NCBI GenBank assembly: GCA_026874595.1
Contig: CM049318.1
Coordinates: 40,900,456-40,964,455, forward strand
Source of the DNA: Sipunculus nudus
Taxonomy: Eukaryota > Annelida > Sipuncula > Golfingiida > Sipunculidae
Reading direction: 5' to 3'
Length of the DNA stretch: 64,000 bases
The notes beneath the pieces were generated by a model. It was not told the origin of the DNA. It did no database searches and saw only the letters and a program-made list of their open reading frames with translations. This document shows positions 13,305 through 25,800 of this stretch, piece by piece. How positions within the stretch are numbered: position 1 is the stretch's first letter; every line of letters starts with the position of its first letter. Both the position numbers and the translations under genes were made by a program.

Positions 13305-16186
13305 TAAACAAGGCCTACAGGCCTAATGCGAACCTGTGCATTGGGATATACACCAGGTATAATGCTTCAATGCTGGACCATTACTTTTAATGTATATGAA
13401 CAATGCAAGTACTAAACATTTTGAATAAGAAACAATTACACAAACATCACTGCTTAAATTCTGGCATGGGTGCACACAACACAAAATGATTGAAGCTGGC
13501 ACCACCAGTCTTGTATACAACCAAGCTATCAGAGATATAAACATATGCCCAATTTCAGACTGATATATCAAACCCCTCCTGAGAAATAAGCCGGGATACA
13601 CACTATGCAAAGATGATTGTAGGTGGCGACACCTATCTTGTGAACGAGAAAGCCATCAAAGACACATAGACAGGTCAGAATATCAGGCCAAGACATCAAA
13701 CTTACCTTGAGTCTGATGCATGGGGCTGACCAGACTTAGGTGAGAAAGGCAGTTGCCTCGAGTGAATTGTGACAAATTGCTGGCTCAGGCTACTGCACTG
13801 AGTGAACTTCTTAACCTGTTGCATAATCTGACACAGTTGGCAGTCTGCCAAAGCTATAAACAAAATGCAGCTACTGCACTGAGTGAACTCCTGACCTATA
13901 CCTGGCTGCACTGAGTGAACTCTTGACCTGTTGCCTAATCTGATGCAGTTGGCAGTCTGCCAAAGCTATAAATAGATCCACATTGACCTTTGGCCTGTTG
14001 CCAAATCTGATATAATTGCCACATCATTGCATAAGCTCACAGATTGGCTTCACATGCAGCCTTGAGGGGCATGACACCCATGATGTGATCACATGATACT
14101 CATGAGGTGATCACATGCTACCCATGAGGTGATCATTTGCTGCCCATGAGGTGATCACATGACACCCATGCGGTGATCACATGCCTTGTGCTTAGCTGCA
14201 CTGATTGAACTCTTGACCTATATCTGGATGCACTGAATGAACTCTTGATCTATCGCCAAATCTGAAACAGTTGGCAGTTTCTTAACCTATTTAAATATAC
14301 AGACACAATCTTTGCCTGCTGGCAAATCTATTTACACATACTAAAAGACTTTGGCTAAAATGCATTTTTTCAAGCTGACATATTCATAAACTTTTATCAA
14401 AATATCTAGAATAATAAAAGATGCAGTTTTTTTCATAAATAAGCTGAATCCCACAACATTTGATATATGACAGATTATTGCATAAAATCTGGGGATGGTA
14501 GTTCCTGCTATTCTGAGAAATTGTGGGTTAATGTACAGATGACCAATGACCCCCATACAAAAACAGGTCCACCAATACCTGGATTTCATATATGGCCCAT
14601 GTGACCAACACTGGCAGAAAATTTGGTGATGATAGCTCCAGTCGTTTCTGAGATTGTCATTTAAGTATGCTTTTTCGGACAGATGACTAGGTTCAACTTC
14701 CTGTAATTCGGCAAAAATTCACTGAACTTGAACCATCTGAACAAACTTGAGAGAGATGATATAAAAGATTATTTCTGTTAAATATTGAACAAATTGGCTT
14801 GACCGTTTCGGAGGAGAAGATTTTTAAAGTTTTTTTTTAGCTTTTTCTCTATAAAATCTGAGAAAATGCAGATTTTTTTCAGATGGCTAACTTTTTGCAA
14901 TAAAATTTCATGATGCTAGCTCCAGTCAATCCAATAGTAATGGTTAATGTATACCTGTGATGTAAAAATTGCCTGGCATGAGGAATATCTAAAATCATAA
15001 ATCTACATTTTTTAAAAGTTTTTAAAAAACATTCTTGTCAATATTAACCAAAGATAACCTGAAATCTAAATGTCTGGAGGCATGATGTAACGGATGCTGA
15101 TAAACTGGTTCCAGGCTAGATGTATCTGCTTCACACAGCTAACATATAAAATGACTCAATTCAATCTTTATTATTCAGCCAAAATTCATTCTTTGGAACC
15201 ATAAAAGACAATTAATTATTATAAGAATTATTCAGGGGATTATTCTTGTAAAATATTGAACAAATTGGCCTCAGTGGCGTCAGTCAAAAAACGTTTTGCA
15301 GGTTTATAACTCATAGGGGAAAATAAAGCAAAATGGCTGTGTTAAGCTTCCCATAACTCAACCAAAAATCACTGAACCAAAACCATTTGAACAAACTTGA
15401 ATTATCAACATCTAAGGATAATTAATGTGTGAGATTTAAGAATTTGGCCCGGTGGTTTTTGAGAAGAAGATCTTTGTAGCCACTGAGCTAAAATGGGCTG
15501 TTATGGCATATGACTAAATTCAGCTTCCCATAACTCAGCAAAAAGTCACTGAACTGAGACCATTTGAACAAACTTCAGAAAGCATCACCCGAGGATCATT
15601 TCTGTGCGATATTAAACAATTTGGCCATATGGTTTCAGAGAAGAAGTTTTTTGTAGCTGTCAGTATGATATGGGCACTGATGACCCCTGTACAAAAAAAA
15701 GGCCGATGCAGGTGGCGCCACCAATATCTCAATTTCTTATATGACTCATGTGCATAAAATTTGGTGATGATAGCTCGAGTCGTTTCTAAGATTGTAATTT
15801 TAGTATGCTTTTTTTGACAGATGACTGAGTTCAACTATCTGAAACTCTGCCAAAAATCACCGAACTTAAACCATTCGAACAAACTTGAGAGAGATTGTTC
15901 CAGGGATCATTTCTGTAAAATATTGGACAATTTGGCTGAAGAGTTTCGGAGAAGAAGATTTTAAAAGCTTTTTTAGCTTTTTCCCTATAAAATCTAAGAA
16001 AATGCAGTTAGCCAAAAAATAAGCAAAATCCGATAGAGTTTTTTAGATGACTAATTTTTTTGCATAAAATTTCTTGATGCTAACACTTGCTGTTTTTAAA
16101 ATAGTATAGGTTAACGTACAGACGATGGACGACGGACGCCGGACGACGCCACACCATCGCATAAGCTCACAGGTTCGCTAAAAAAA
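13305..16186 (+). mobile_element. R1 family element, copy 1 (2.9 kb, intact ends)
   Basis: 5' end ACAAGGCCTACAGGCCT with inverted AGGCCT pair at 13311-13324, then GCGAACCTGTG at 13328-13338; 3' end has the exact complement CACAGGTTCGC at 16168-16178 followed by TAAAAA. Core order: GGTGGCGCCACC-type cassettes, repeats containing CACTGAGTGAACTCTTGACC, then cassettes containing AAATTTGGTGATGATAGCTC, then a GGACG-rich segment. No coding capacity. Confidence 0.75.
14075..14184. repeat. 22-bp tandem repeat with TGATCA palindrome, five copies
   Basis: Units of CACCCATGAGGTGATCACATG type inside R1 copy 1, between the TGAACTCTTGACC repeats. Confidence 0.85.
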
Positions 16187-16305
16187 AGGTGGCACCACAA
16201 GTGTACAGGAACTGATGAAACACATTTAGATCAATATGCATGCAAAGTATCATGGCCATCAGTGCATTAGTTATTCAGATACTGGAGTTTTTGTATCACG
16301 TTTTT

Positions 16306-17570
16306 AACTAGAAAACTGATAGTCGACAAGGGACCACGTGTGTCCGCCGAAGTGAGAGTGATACAGGTGAAGTGAGGGATGGATTGAGTGGTATTTTACA
16401 CCACTCCTAAATAAAGTCCACTAAAATTCTGAAAAAAAGGCATTAATTTAACCATCAAAAACACCTGGCGCCACCTGTCTGATTTACGAAGAAAACTCTT
16501 CAAGACGGACTGACATGCCAAATTTCAGACCAGTAATTTGAACCACTCCTAAGATATGAGCACTTTTCACCCAAAGCAAATGTACAGATGGACACCACGG
16601 GAAAACGATTGCAGATGGTGCCACCAGTCTTGAGTACAATATGGAGGAGTCCATGATACATAGACCAGCACAATTTCAGGCCGATACGGCACACCACTCC
16701 TAAAAAAAGAGCAATATTTTATTCTACAGAAACAGGAAGGTAGGTGGCGCCACCTGTCTGGTTTACGAGAAAATTTTCCAAGATGGAATGACATGCTAAA
16801 TTTCAGACCAATACCTTGAACCTTTCCTGAGATATGAGCATTTATCACCCAAGCCACATGTACAAATGGCCACCACAGGAAAACAATTGCAGATGGCGCC
16901 ACCAGTCTTGAATACAACAAGTAGGAGTCCAAGATCTAAGGGTAATCACCATTTCATGCCAGTAAGGTAAATCACTCTTGAGAAAAGGGCATTAAATTAT
17001 TCTACAAAAACGGGAAGGTAGGTGGAGCCACCTGACTAGTTTACGAGAAAACTTTTCAAGATGGATGGACATGCCAAATTTCAGACCAATACCTTGAACC
17101 ACTCCTTAGATATGAGCAATTTTCACCAAAAGCAAATATACGGATGTAAGCCACGCGAAAACAACTGCAGATGGCGACACCAGTCTTGTTTATAAGATGG
17201 TGGTGTCGAGGATCTCTGAACATGCACAATTTCAACCCAATACATTAAAGGACCTCTAAGAAGTACATATGGCAAAAAGCACAGATGGACGCTAGGCACA
17301 AAGTATTGTAGGTGGCGCCATCAGTCACGATTACAAGATGGAGAGATCCAAGATTTATGGATATGCAAACTTTCAGCTTAATACATTGAGCCACTCCTCA
17401 GATATGGGCTGTTTTCTAAAAAAAAATCCAGATTCATACTGCACGGAAAGGATTGCAGGTGGTGCCACCTGTCTTTGTTACACACAACTACATAGGTGAG
17501 GGAACAACTAAGTCGGGTTTTGGGAAGATCAGTCCAAGGGTCTCAGAGGAGTTCTTCAGAAACAAACGAG
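16306..17570 (+). mobile_element. R3 family element, copy 2, 3' truncated, inserted in R2
   Basis: Starts AACTAGAAAACTGATAGTCG at 16306 and contains at least eight GGTGGCGCCACC-type cassettes of about 135-150 bp with ATTTCAGACCAATACCTTGA. It lacks the 3' hairpin and ends within the GTCTCAGAGGAGTTCTTC block. The R2 sequence TTGTATCAC-TTTT is present on both sides. Confidence 0.62.
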
Positions 17571-17798
17571 TTATTGTATCACATTTTAAAATTATTTTTG
17601 GGGTACTTACGAGCCGCATACCTCGGAGGATATGGGTAACAGAGACCTAATTTCAGAATTCTATGAAGACTGTACATGGACCTCTGTAGGTGATAAGTAG
17701 GAAGATTCTAGGTCAAACATTGATGATTTGTACCCTGTTAACAGCTGAGGCTTTATTTGAAGGTCTAATAAATAGTGAAAATAATTCGTAAAAAGTAG

Positions 17799-20700
17799 AA
17801 CAAGGCCTACAGGCCTAATGCGAACCTGTGCAAAGTTTAGGAGTATGAATGGAGGTTTATTTTTAAAATTGAATATTGATCCTCTAAGTCCTGCATATCT
17901 ACCTGACTCATTATGATTTCAGCAAAATGGACGTTTCCGACTTGCAAGTTTCAGACTAGGACATTTTAAAACCAGAATATGGGTAGTTCACAAGCGACTA
18001 TGTGTATCCCCAGAGATCAGAGTGGGACGGGTGAAGAGAGACATGGATTAAGTGGCAAGGGGAATAGAGTGAGGTTGTTGCATATTAGCATGGATGTCTG
18101 CAGCTTAAATGTGAATGTAGGTGGTGCCACCTGTCATAAAATCAAGAAAATTGTCCAGGATGTATACACCTGCAAAATTTCAGGTGGATAAGTCAAACCA
18201 CTGCTGAGATATGAGTGATTTTATCCCAAGGCAGATGAACAGATGGACACTGTGCATAAGTGGTTGCAGATGGCGGTTCCCAAGAAAACGGTTCCCGAGA
18301 TCTGAGCTTGGATGTCTGCAGAGTAAACCTGAATGTAGGTGGCGCCACCTGTCATAAAATTGAGAAAGTTGTCCAGGATGTATAAACCTGCAAAATGTCA
18401 GGTGGATAGGTCAAACCACTTCTGAGATATCAGTGATTTTATCCCAGGGCAGATGAACAGATGGATGCTGTGCAAAAGTGGTTGCAGGTGGTGCCACCAG
18501 TTTTGCCTATGATGAAGGGCAATGTGAGATCAATACACATGCAAAATTTTAGCCCAATCGGTCAAACGGTTCCCGAGATATGAGCTTGGATGTCTGCAGA
18601 GTAAATGTAAATGTAGGTGGCGCCACCTGTCATAAAATCGAGAAAATTGTCCAGGATGTATACACCTGCAAAATTTCAGGTGGATAATTCAAACAACTGC
18701 TGAGATATGAGTGATTTTATCCCAAGGCAGATGAACAGATGGACACTGTGCATAAGTGGTTGCAGATGGCGGTTCCCGAGGAAACGGTTCCCGAGATCTG
18801 AGCTTGGATGTCTGCAGAGTAAACCTGAATGTAGGTGGCGCCACCTGTCATAAAATTGAGAAAGTTGTCCAGGATGTATAAACCTGCAAAATGTCAGGTG
18901 GATAGGTCAAACCACTTCTGAGATATCAGTGATTTTATCCCAGGGCAGATGAACAGATGGATGCTGTGCAAAAGTGGTTGCAGGTGGTGCCACCAGTTTT
19001 GCCTATGATGAAGGGCTATGTGAGATCTATACACATGCAAAATTTTAGCCCAATCGGTCAAACGGTTCCCGAGATATGAGCTTGGATGTCTGCAGAGTAA
19101 ATGTAAATGTAGGTGGCGCCACCTGTCATAAAATCGAGAAAATTGTCCAGGATGTATAAACCTGCAAAATTTCAGGTGGAAAAGTCAAACCACTGCTGAG
19201 ATATGAGTAAAATTATCCCAAGGCAGATATACAAACGGACGCTGTGCAAAAATTGTTGCAGGTGGCGCCACCATTTTTTGTGTATGTTATAAAGCTTTCT
19301 AAGGGCTCATTTGTGCAAAATCTTTAGCCTTATTGGTCAAACGGTTCCCGAGATATGTGGGTTTATATGTGAAAACAGACACACAAATGGACGCTGGGCA
19401 GAGAGGAAAGGTCAGAGGTCAACCTTAAAATGAAGGCGAGGCAGTTCACATGTGACCGATCGTAATTCCGAATTTTAACAAATTCTGCCCAGTGGTTATG
19501 GAGGAGTTCTCCGGAAACCTATGCAGCGATGGCGGCAGCTTTGGCATCCGATTGAAAACATAGTATCCACAAAACTCTGTTTTGGCTGATACAATGTTTG
19601 TAGCTGGCACCACCAGTCTTATATACAATGAAGAGATATATACATATGCCCAATGTCAGACTGATATGTCAAACCTCTCCTGTGAAATAAGCAGGGACAT
19701 ACACTGTGCAAAAATTATTGTAGCTGGCGCCACCAGTCTTGTACACTATAAAGCTACCCGATATGTAGAAACATGCCCAATTTTAAGCTGATGTATTTAA
19801 ATTCCGAGCTGTAGAAATAAGCAGGCGCATACACTGCAAAAGTAAATGTTGGTGGCACCACCTGTCTTGTAAATGAGAATACCATCAAAGACGCATATCA
19901 GTCCAATACATCAAACTGCCCCAGAGTTTTATGCACTGGGCTGACAAGGCTAAGGTGAGTAAGGCAGTTGCCCCGGAGTGACCTGTGACAAATTGCTGCC
20001 TCAAGCTACTGCACTGAGTGAACTCTTGACCTGCACCTGGCTAGACTGAGTGAACTTTTGACCTGTACCTGACTGCACTGAGTGAACTCGACCTGTTGCA
20101 TAATCTGACACTATGGCAGTCTGCCAAAGCTATAAATAGATTCAGGCTGAACTTTGGTGCCAAATATGATGCAGTGAGCAGTCTGCCAAAGCTATAAATA
20201 GAATGCAGCTACTGCACTGAGTGAACTCTTGACCTATACCTGGCTGCACTTCTTCCAATCCTGGCACTGTGCCAAAACTATGTATAGTGCTGACATCATC
20301 TTTTGCTAATGGCCCACATCAAGGCACTGGCAATGTGCCAATGGTAATCCAAGTGCTGCCATCTGTACACAAAAGTGGTCCCTACTTGAAATAACTTTGA
20401 AATTTATTTTCCCAATACAAAATGCTTTTCAGCTGACTTTTAATAAAAAAAGAAATCAGGAATATATGTAAAATTATTACGGATAAATACTGAATGCAAA
20501 ATTAAAATACAGATATATCTCATTGATCGCAAAAATACCAATAATTTTTAATCCACGTACAGTTGTCTTTATATAGCCACAAAGAGCTAAATATCCATGA
20601 TTGTTACATTGTCTGGTATGATGAATAACTTAAATCATAAATCTAAATTTTTTAAAAGCTTATAAAAAAACTTTCTTGTCAATATTAACCAAAGATAACC

Positions 20701-21829
20701 TGAAATCTAAATGTCTAGTGGCATGATGTAACAGATGCTGATAAACTGGTGCCAGGCTAGATGTAACAGCATTACACAGCTAACATATATGGTAAAATGA
20801 CTAATAATATGTAATAATTCAGCCATAAATCATTCATGTGGAACCATTTATGACAATTATAATAAGAATTATTGTAGGGATTATTCTTGTAAAATATTTA
20901 ACAAACTGGCTTCAGTGGCAACAGTCGAAAAACGTTTTGCAGGTTTATAACTCATATAAGAAGATACAGCAAACTGGCCAAGTTCAGCTTCCCGTAACTC
21001 AGCCAAAAAGCACTGATCCAAAGCCACTTGAACAAACTTAAATTATCAACATCTGAGGATAATTAATGTGTGAGATTTAAGAAATTGGCTCATTGGTTTT
21101 TGAGAAGAAGATCTTTGTAGTCACTGAACTAAAATGGGATGTTATGGCATATGACTAAATTCAGCTTCCTATAACTTAGCCAAAAGTCACTGAACAGAGA
21201 CTGTTTGAACAAACTTCAGAAAGCACTACCCTAGGATCATTTCTGTGCAATATTAATCATTTTGGCCATATGGTTTCAGAGAAGAAGTTTTTTTGTAGCC
21301 CTCAGTGTGATACAGGCAGAGATGACCCCGTACAAAAAAAGCTGATGCAGGTGGCGCCACCAATACCTCAATTTCAGATATGACCTATGTGACCAACATT
21401 GGCATAAAATTTGGTGATGATAGCTCCAGCCATTTCTGAGATTTAAATTTTAATATGCTTTTTTGGAAAGATGACAAAGTTCAACCTCCTGTCACTCAGC
21501 AAAAAATCTCTGAACTGGAACCATTCGAACAAACTTGAGAGAGATTGTTCCAGGGATCATTTCTGTGAAATATAGGACAATTTAGCTGGACAGTTTCAGA
21601 GAGGAATTTTTTTAAAGATTTTTTTTTAGCTTTTTCCCTATAAAATCAAAGAAAATGCAGTAAGAAAAAAAATAAACAAAATCCGATAGTTTTTTGGACG
21701 ACTGATTATTTGCAAAAACTTTGGTGATGCTAGCTCCTGCCGTTTTTGAGATAGCTTTGGTTAACGTACGACGCACGACACACGACGGACAACGCCGCAC
21801 CATCGCATAAGCTCACAGGTTCGCTAAAA
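17799..21829 (+). mobile_element. R1 family element, copy 2 (4.0 kb), nested in R2 and carrying an R3 insert
   Basis: Hairpin AGGCCTACAGGCCT at 17803-17816, GCGAACCTGTG at 17820-17830, and exact complement CACAGGTTCGC at 21814-21824, then TAAAAA. The flanks are R2 sequence that joins well across the element (compare the uninterrupted R2 unit near 22480-22520). Its 5' part is interrupted by an R3 copy at 17970-19595. Confidence 0.78.
17970..19595 (+). mobile_element. R3 family element, copy 3, inside R1 copy 2
   Basis: Starts CCAGAATATGGGTAGTTCAC at 17971 and ends in the R3 terminal hairpin GTATCCACAAAACTCTGTTTTGGCTGATAC (two arms of 13-14 nt, 19563-19592). The core holds dimeric cassettes and a 496-bp tandem duplication. 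The R1 sequence resumes immediately after. Confidence 0.68.
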
Positions 21830-22869
21830 ATACAAATGGCGCCACAGGTCTGCAGGAACTGATAAACCATTTAATGATCAACACGCATGCAAAAAATCAT
21901 GGCAATCAACGCATTATTTATTCACATACTGGAGCTTTTGTATCAAATTTTTAATTGTTCTGGGTGGTATATACGGGCCCCATAGCTTGGAGGATATGGG
22001 TAAAAGAGACCTAATTTCAGGTTTCCCAGGAGATTATTTACTGACTTCTGTGGGTGTGAAGGTAGATTCTAGATCGAACGGTTACGATTTGTGCCCTGTT
22101 AACGGACATCCACTTCATTCGAAGGTCTCAAAAATAGAGAAAAAATGCTTAACAATTCGAAAAAAGTACAGGTGGAACCACCAGTCTGCAAGACCTGATG
22201 AAACAATCCATGATCAATATTCATGCACAGAATCAAGGTGATCAATGTATTAGTTATTCAGATACTGGAGCTTTTGTATCACATTTTTAATTATTCTGAG
22301 GGGTACTTATGAGCCCCATAGCTTGGAGAATATGGGCAATTGAGACCTTAATACAGGTTTCCACAGAGACTTTTCATGGACCTCTTTTGATGTCAAGTAA
22401 GAAGATTCCAGGTCCAGAGGTTACGATTTGTGCCCTGTTACAGATGACGGCTTCTTTGAAAGTCTCAAAAATAGAGAAAAAAATTCATAAAAATTAGAAA
22501 AAAAATACAGGTGGTGCAACCAGTTTGCAGGAACTGATAGAACATTCCATGGTCAATACTCATGCAAAGGATCATGGTGATCAATGCAGTAGTTATTCAG
22601 GTACTTGAGCTTTTGTATCAAATTTTTTTTTATTCTGGGGGTGTACTTACGAGACCCATAGCTCAGAGAATATGGGTAACAGAGACCTAATTTCAGGTTT
22701 CCAAAGAGATTTTTCATGGACCTCCCTGGATGTCAAGTTAGAAGATTCCAGGTCCAGCGGTTAAGAATTGTGCCCTATTAACGGACGGACAGCCGGACGA
22801 TGGACGAAGAGTGATCGCTATAGCTCTGATGACTTTCAGTCAGCTGAGCTAAAAATATTAGGTCTCAAA

Positions 22870-25800
22870 AGAAAATGTCTGAAATATAATGTCTGAGAAA
22901 AAATTTTTATTCAACCATTAAAATCATTATCTGTGCACTCTGTGAACGCAAACCATCACAACATACACACACACTATGTAACAATTCAGCTTTGGTTTTG
23001 ATTTCTTTTATTTTAGCATAACATACCAACTTATATTTGATCTGATATACCCTTTACATATACAAATACACCTAACTCATCTTTCAGCATCACTTACATG
23101 TTTATTATTGCTGTACAATGCTGTCACGGTGTTGCATAATTTTCGTGTGACATGCAAATAAATTACAAAATATACATATATGCAGAACTTCATACATTTA
23201 CTTGACCATGTGGAGCATACAACTGCATGCATACATAGACAATCCTTACATATAAAATGGTTTAGTCTAGAAACTTTTAAATGATCCATTTAATTGGTAA
23301 AATTAAAGCTTAATCACTTCTAATCCTCCCTCCCCCAAAAGAACAACAAATGGAATTATGCATTCGTATGCAGTAGTTACACGCTGCTTTATGCTATCAC
23401 TTGACCACTGCTTGCTTTAGCACAGTATGCTGGGTTTCACCACCATGGCATAGATCCAAGAATGTAATTGGACCAATGAGAGTTGGGTATTGCAGATTTT
23501 AAACTTTGTTGCACAATGTGATACCCTGCACACATCAGTCTGATTATATTTTTGGAGCAGCCGGATGGTGAAACCCAGCAAACCCTGCTTGAGCAAGCAG
23601 TGGTTAAACAAAAAAGCTGAATGAAGTGTTAAACCATTACATAAGAAGTTTAATGAAATGAAAACATGAAAACTGAACAAATTATAGATCAGACACATTA
23701 TAATAACACAACATATATATAAGTGAAGCACAGCTGTGAAGAAAGACAAAACATTCATTCATAATTAAACCTGGCTGATTAATGGCACACCTTATCACTA
23801 CTGGTACTGTAATAATTATACACTTCAGCAGTCATACAGACTACTCCATGGAATGTTAACATCTCAACTTTTATTCCAATTTTCTAATGGATCTACAAAT
23901 GGCAGTTACAACAATGGATCCTGAATTTGGAATCCTCTAGGTTATAAACTTTCATTTCTAATCCCAAAACACAAGGTGGCTCTAAACTAAAGGAGATCAT
24001 GATTTGATTTATAATATCATCCTACAGTTAAGGTTAGCTGTTACCTAGTCTGACAATACAGGGACCAGTCTGTAAAAATATTATCATTAACAAATACCAG
24101 ATGGTTGATGAAGAGGAATTTCTCTCTGTATTATATAATATAAAGTCAAACAATACGCTTGTAATCACCTGCTAGTAACCAGATCTTTGATGCAGTATAA
24201 TGAAATTTTTTCATATTCAAATTTATCAGATCAACTTAAAGATTCACACACCTGATCAGCCTGGAGAACAAAGTGTTGAAAATAAATTATGCTACCACGA
24301 GTGGCCTGAGTTAACAATTACACTTTTCATGTATATCAGGTATATAAAATAACCCCAATCAATCTCAAAGTGTACAATATCATGGATTGAAGAATGAACA
24401 AACAAATTATAATTATTTAGCTGTACTTTTAACTCCGAGTTATAGTCTATGATAAAACATTTCAATTAATCCCTTAATATTTAACATATAATTCATTTCT
24501 TACAACACTTTCACACACAGCATTATTGTTACTAATAATACATATTTAAATCTTACCTCATAAAAAATAACATCTTAGATAAAATGATGTTGGATCACAA
24601 GCACCTTAAAGCACATCATTACATCTATATAACATGACTCCATATCAGTACAGGCTCAAGAATTTTATACAAGGATTAACTGTTGATTCAATGGGTAAAA
24701 CATATTTGTGCCTGCTTCACATAGCACCTTGAATATAGTGAGATCTGCATGTGGGTTATAATCATGACCTGCTGTGCATGGTGACAATTGTATACTTAAA
24801 GCAGAATGTTTGTTGCACAACCTTACATTTTATGACAAAAAAATGTGCAAATGACTGTGTATGTGGTAAGCCTTTTCAAGAAAGCATGACAACATTGGCG
24901 TTTCGGGTTTATTTACAATATACACATAATCTTAGATCTAATCGGTTTTAATAATCCTGTTCTGATAAAGCCCAACTGTAAAAACTGGGTCGTCTCTTAC
25001 AACAGATAAACAAAACAGCACATAAAGATAACAGTTTTGAAACATATTTAAACTGAAAGTAATATTATATAAAACATTCTCAACCAAAAATATCATTTAT
25101 ATATATACAAAACATTGATTAATATATATACAGTGCTATCATTAAATAAAACAACATTTATCTGATAACATTCATGTGCACCGGCTGAACACTGAGATGA
25201 CAATATCGATGACTTAACATTTACGGTACATCTACTATACATCCACAACATAAATAACAAAGTAAAGAATAACAACACATACTCAATGACTGTCATAACT
25301 AACTTAAAAAAGTATCCAAGTTATGTAGATATATACAAATGAATGAGAAAAGCTTTTCCTAAGGCACTTTTTTTAGTTCAACAGTTTTCCACTTTTCCAA
25401 TCAGCTGATTTGTGCTTCTTGTAATGTTGACTAGCAGATTAGTACGAGTTGTGCTTCATGTGGTGCTGACTAGCAGATTAGTATGTTTTACTGAATTCAT
25501 TCCCTGCACATTCACTCTTAAAATCATTCATCTCAAAACTTTGTGCAAATTATGAAAGATTTGAATCCCTGGGTATATGAGATGGTATTTCACTTCTTAA
25601 ACTAAACTAGAAGTTGCAAACTAAGTACACTTCACTGAGTTCTCCTGAGTGAAATTTGTTTATTGCCTGAAGCAAAATTGCCTGGACAAGTCACATATGG
25701 ATTGTGCATGTTGGCAAGACATGTATTCATAATTACCACATCTTTTGTTCTGTGCTAGATAAAGCTCTCATCAATATAAAGAGTTTAAATAATTGTCAAT

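Larger units (their letters stand above)
16187..22858 (+). mobile_element. R2 family element, copy 2, split by R3 and R1 insertions
   Basis: R2 pieces at 16187-16305, 17571-17798 and 21830-22858 together make one array of about 333-bp units (GGTGGTGCCACCAGTCTGCA, then ATCATGGTGATCAATGCATT, then GAGGATATGGGTAACAGAGA). Unit starts at 21838, 22171 and 22511 show the period. 3' end: GGACGATGGACGAAGAGTG, TCAGCTGAGC at 22840-22849, then TAAAAA. Confidence 0.68.

Noticed and set aside
14341-16932. Short minus-strand ORFs across 13-17 kb
   Set aside because: All fall in R1/R3 repeat cores and their frames are not kept between copies.
16290-17590. Target-site duplication around R3 copy 2 (TTGTATCAC-TTTT on both sides)
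   Set aside because: The R2 host is itself tandemly repeated and contains this string in every unit, so the duplication may come from the host array.
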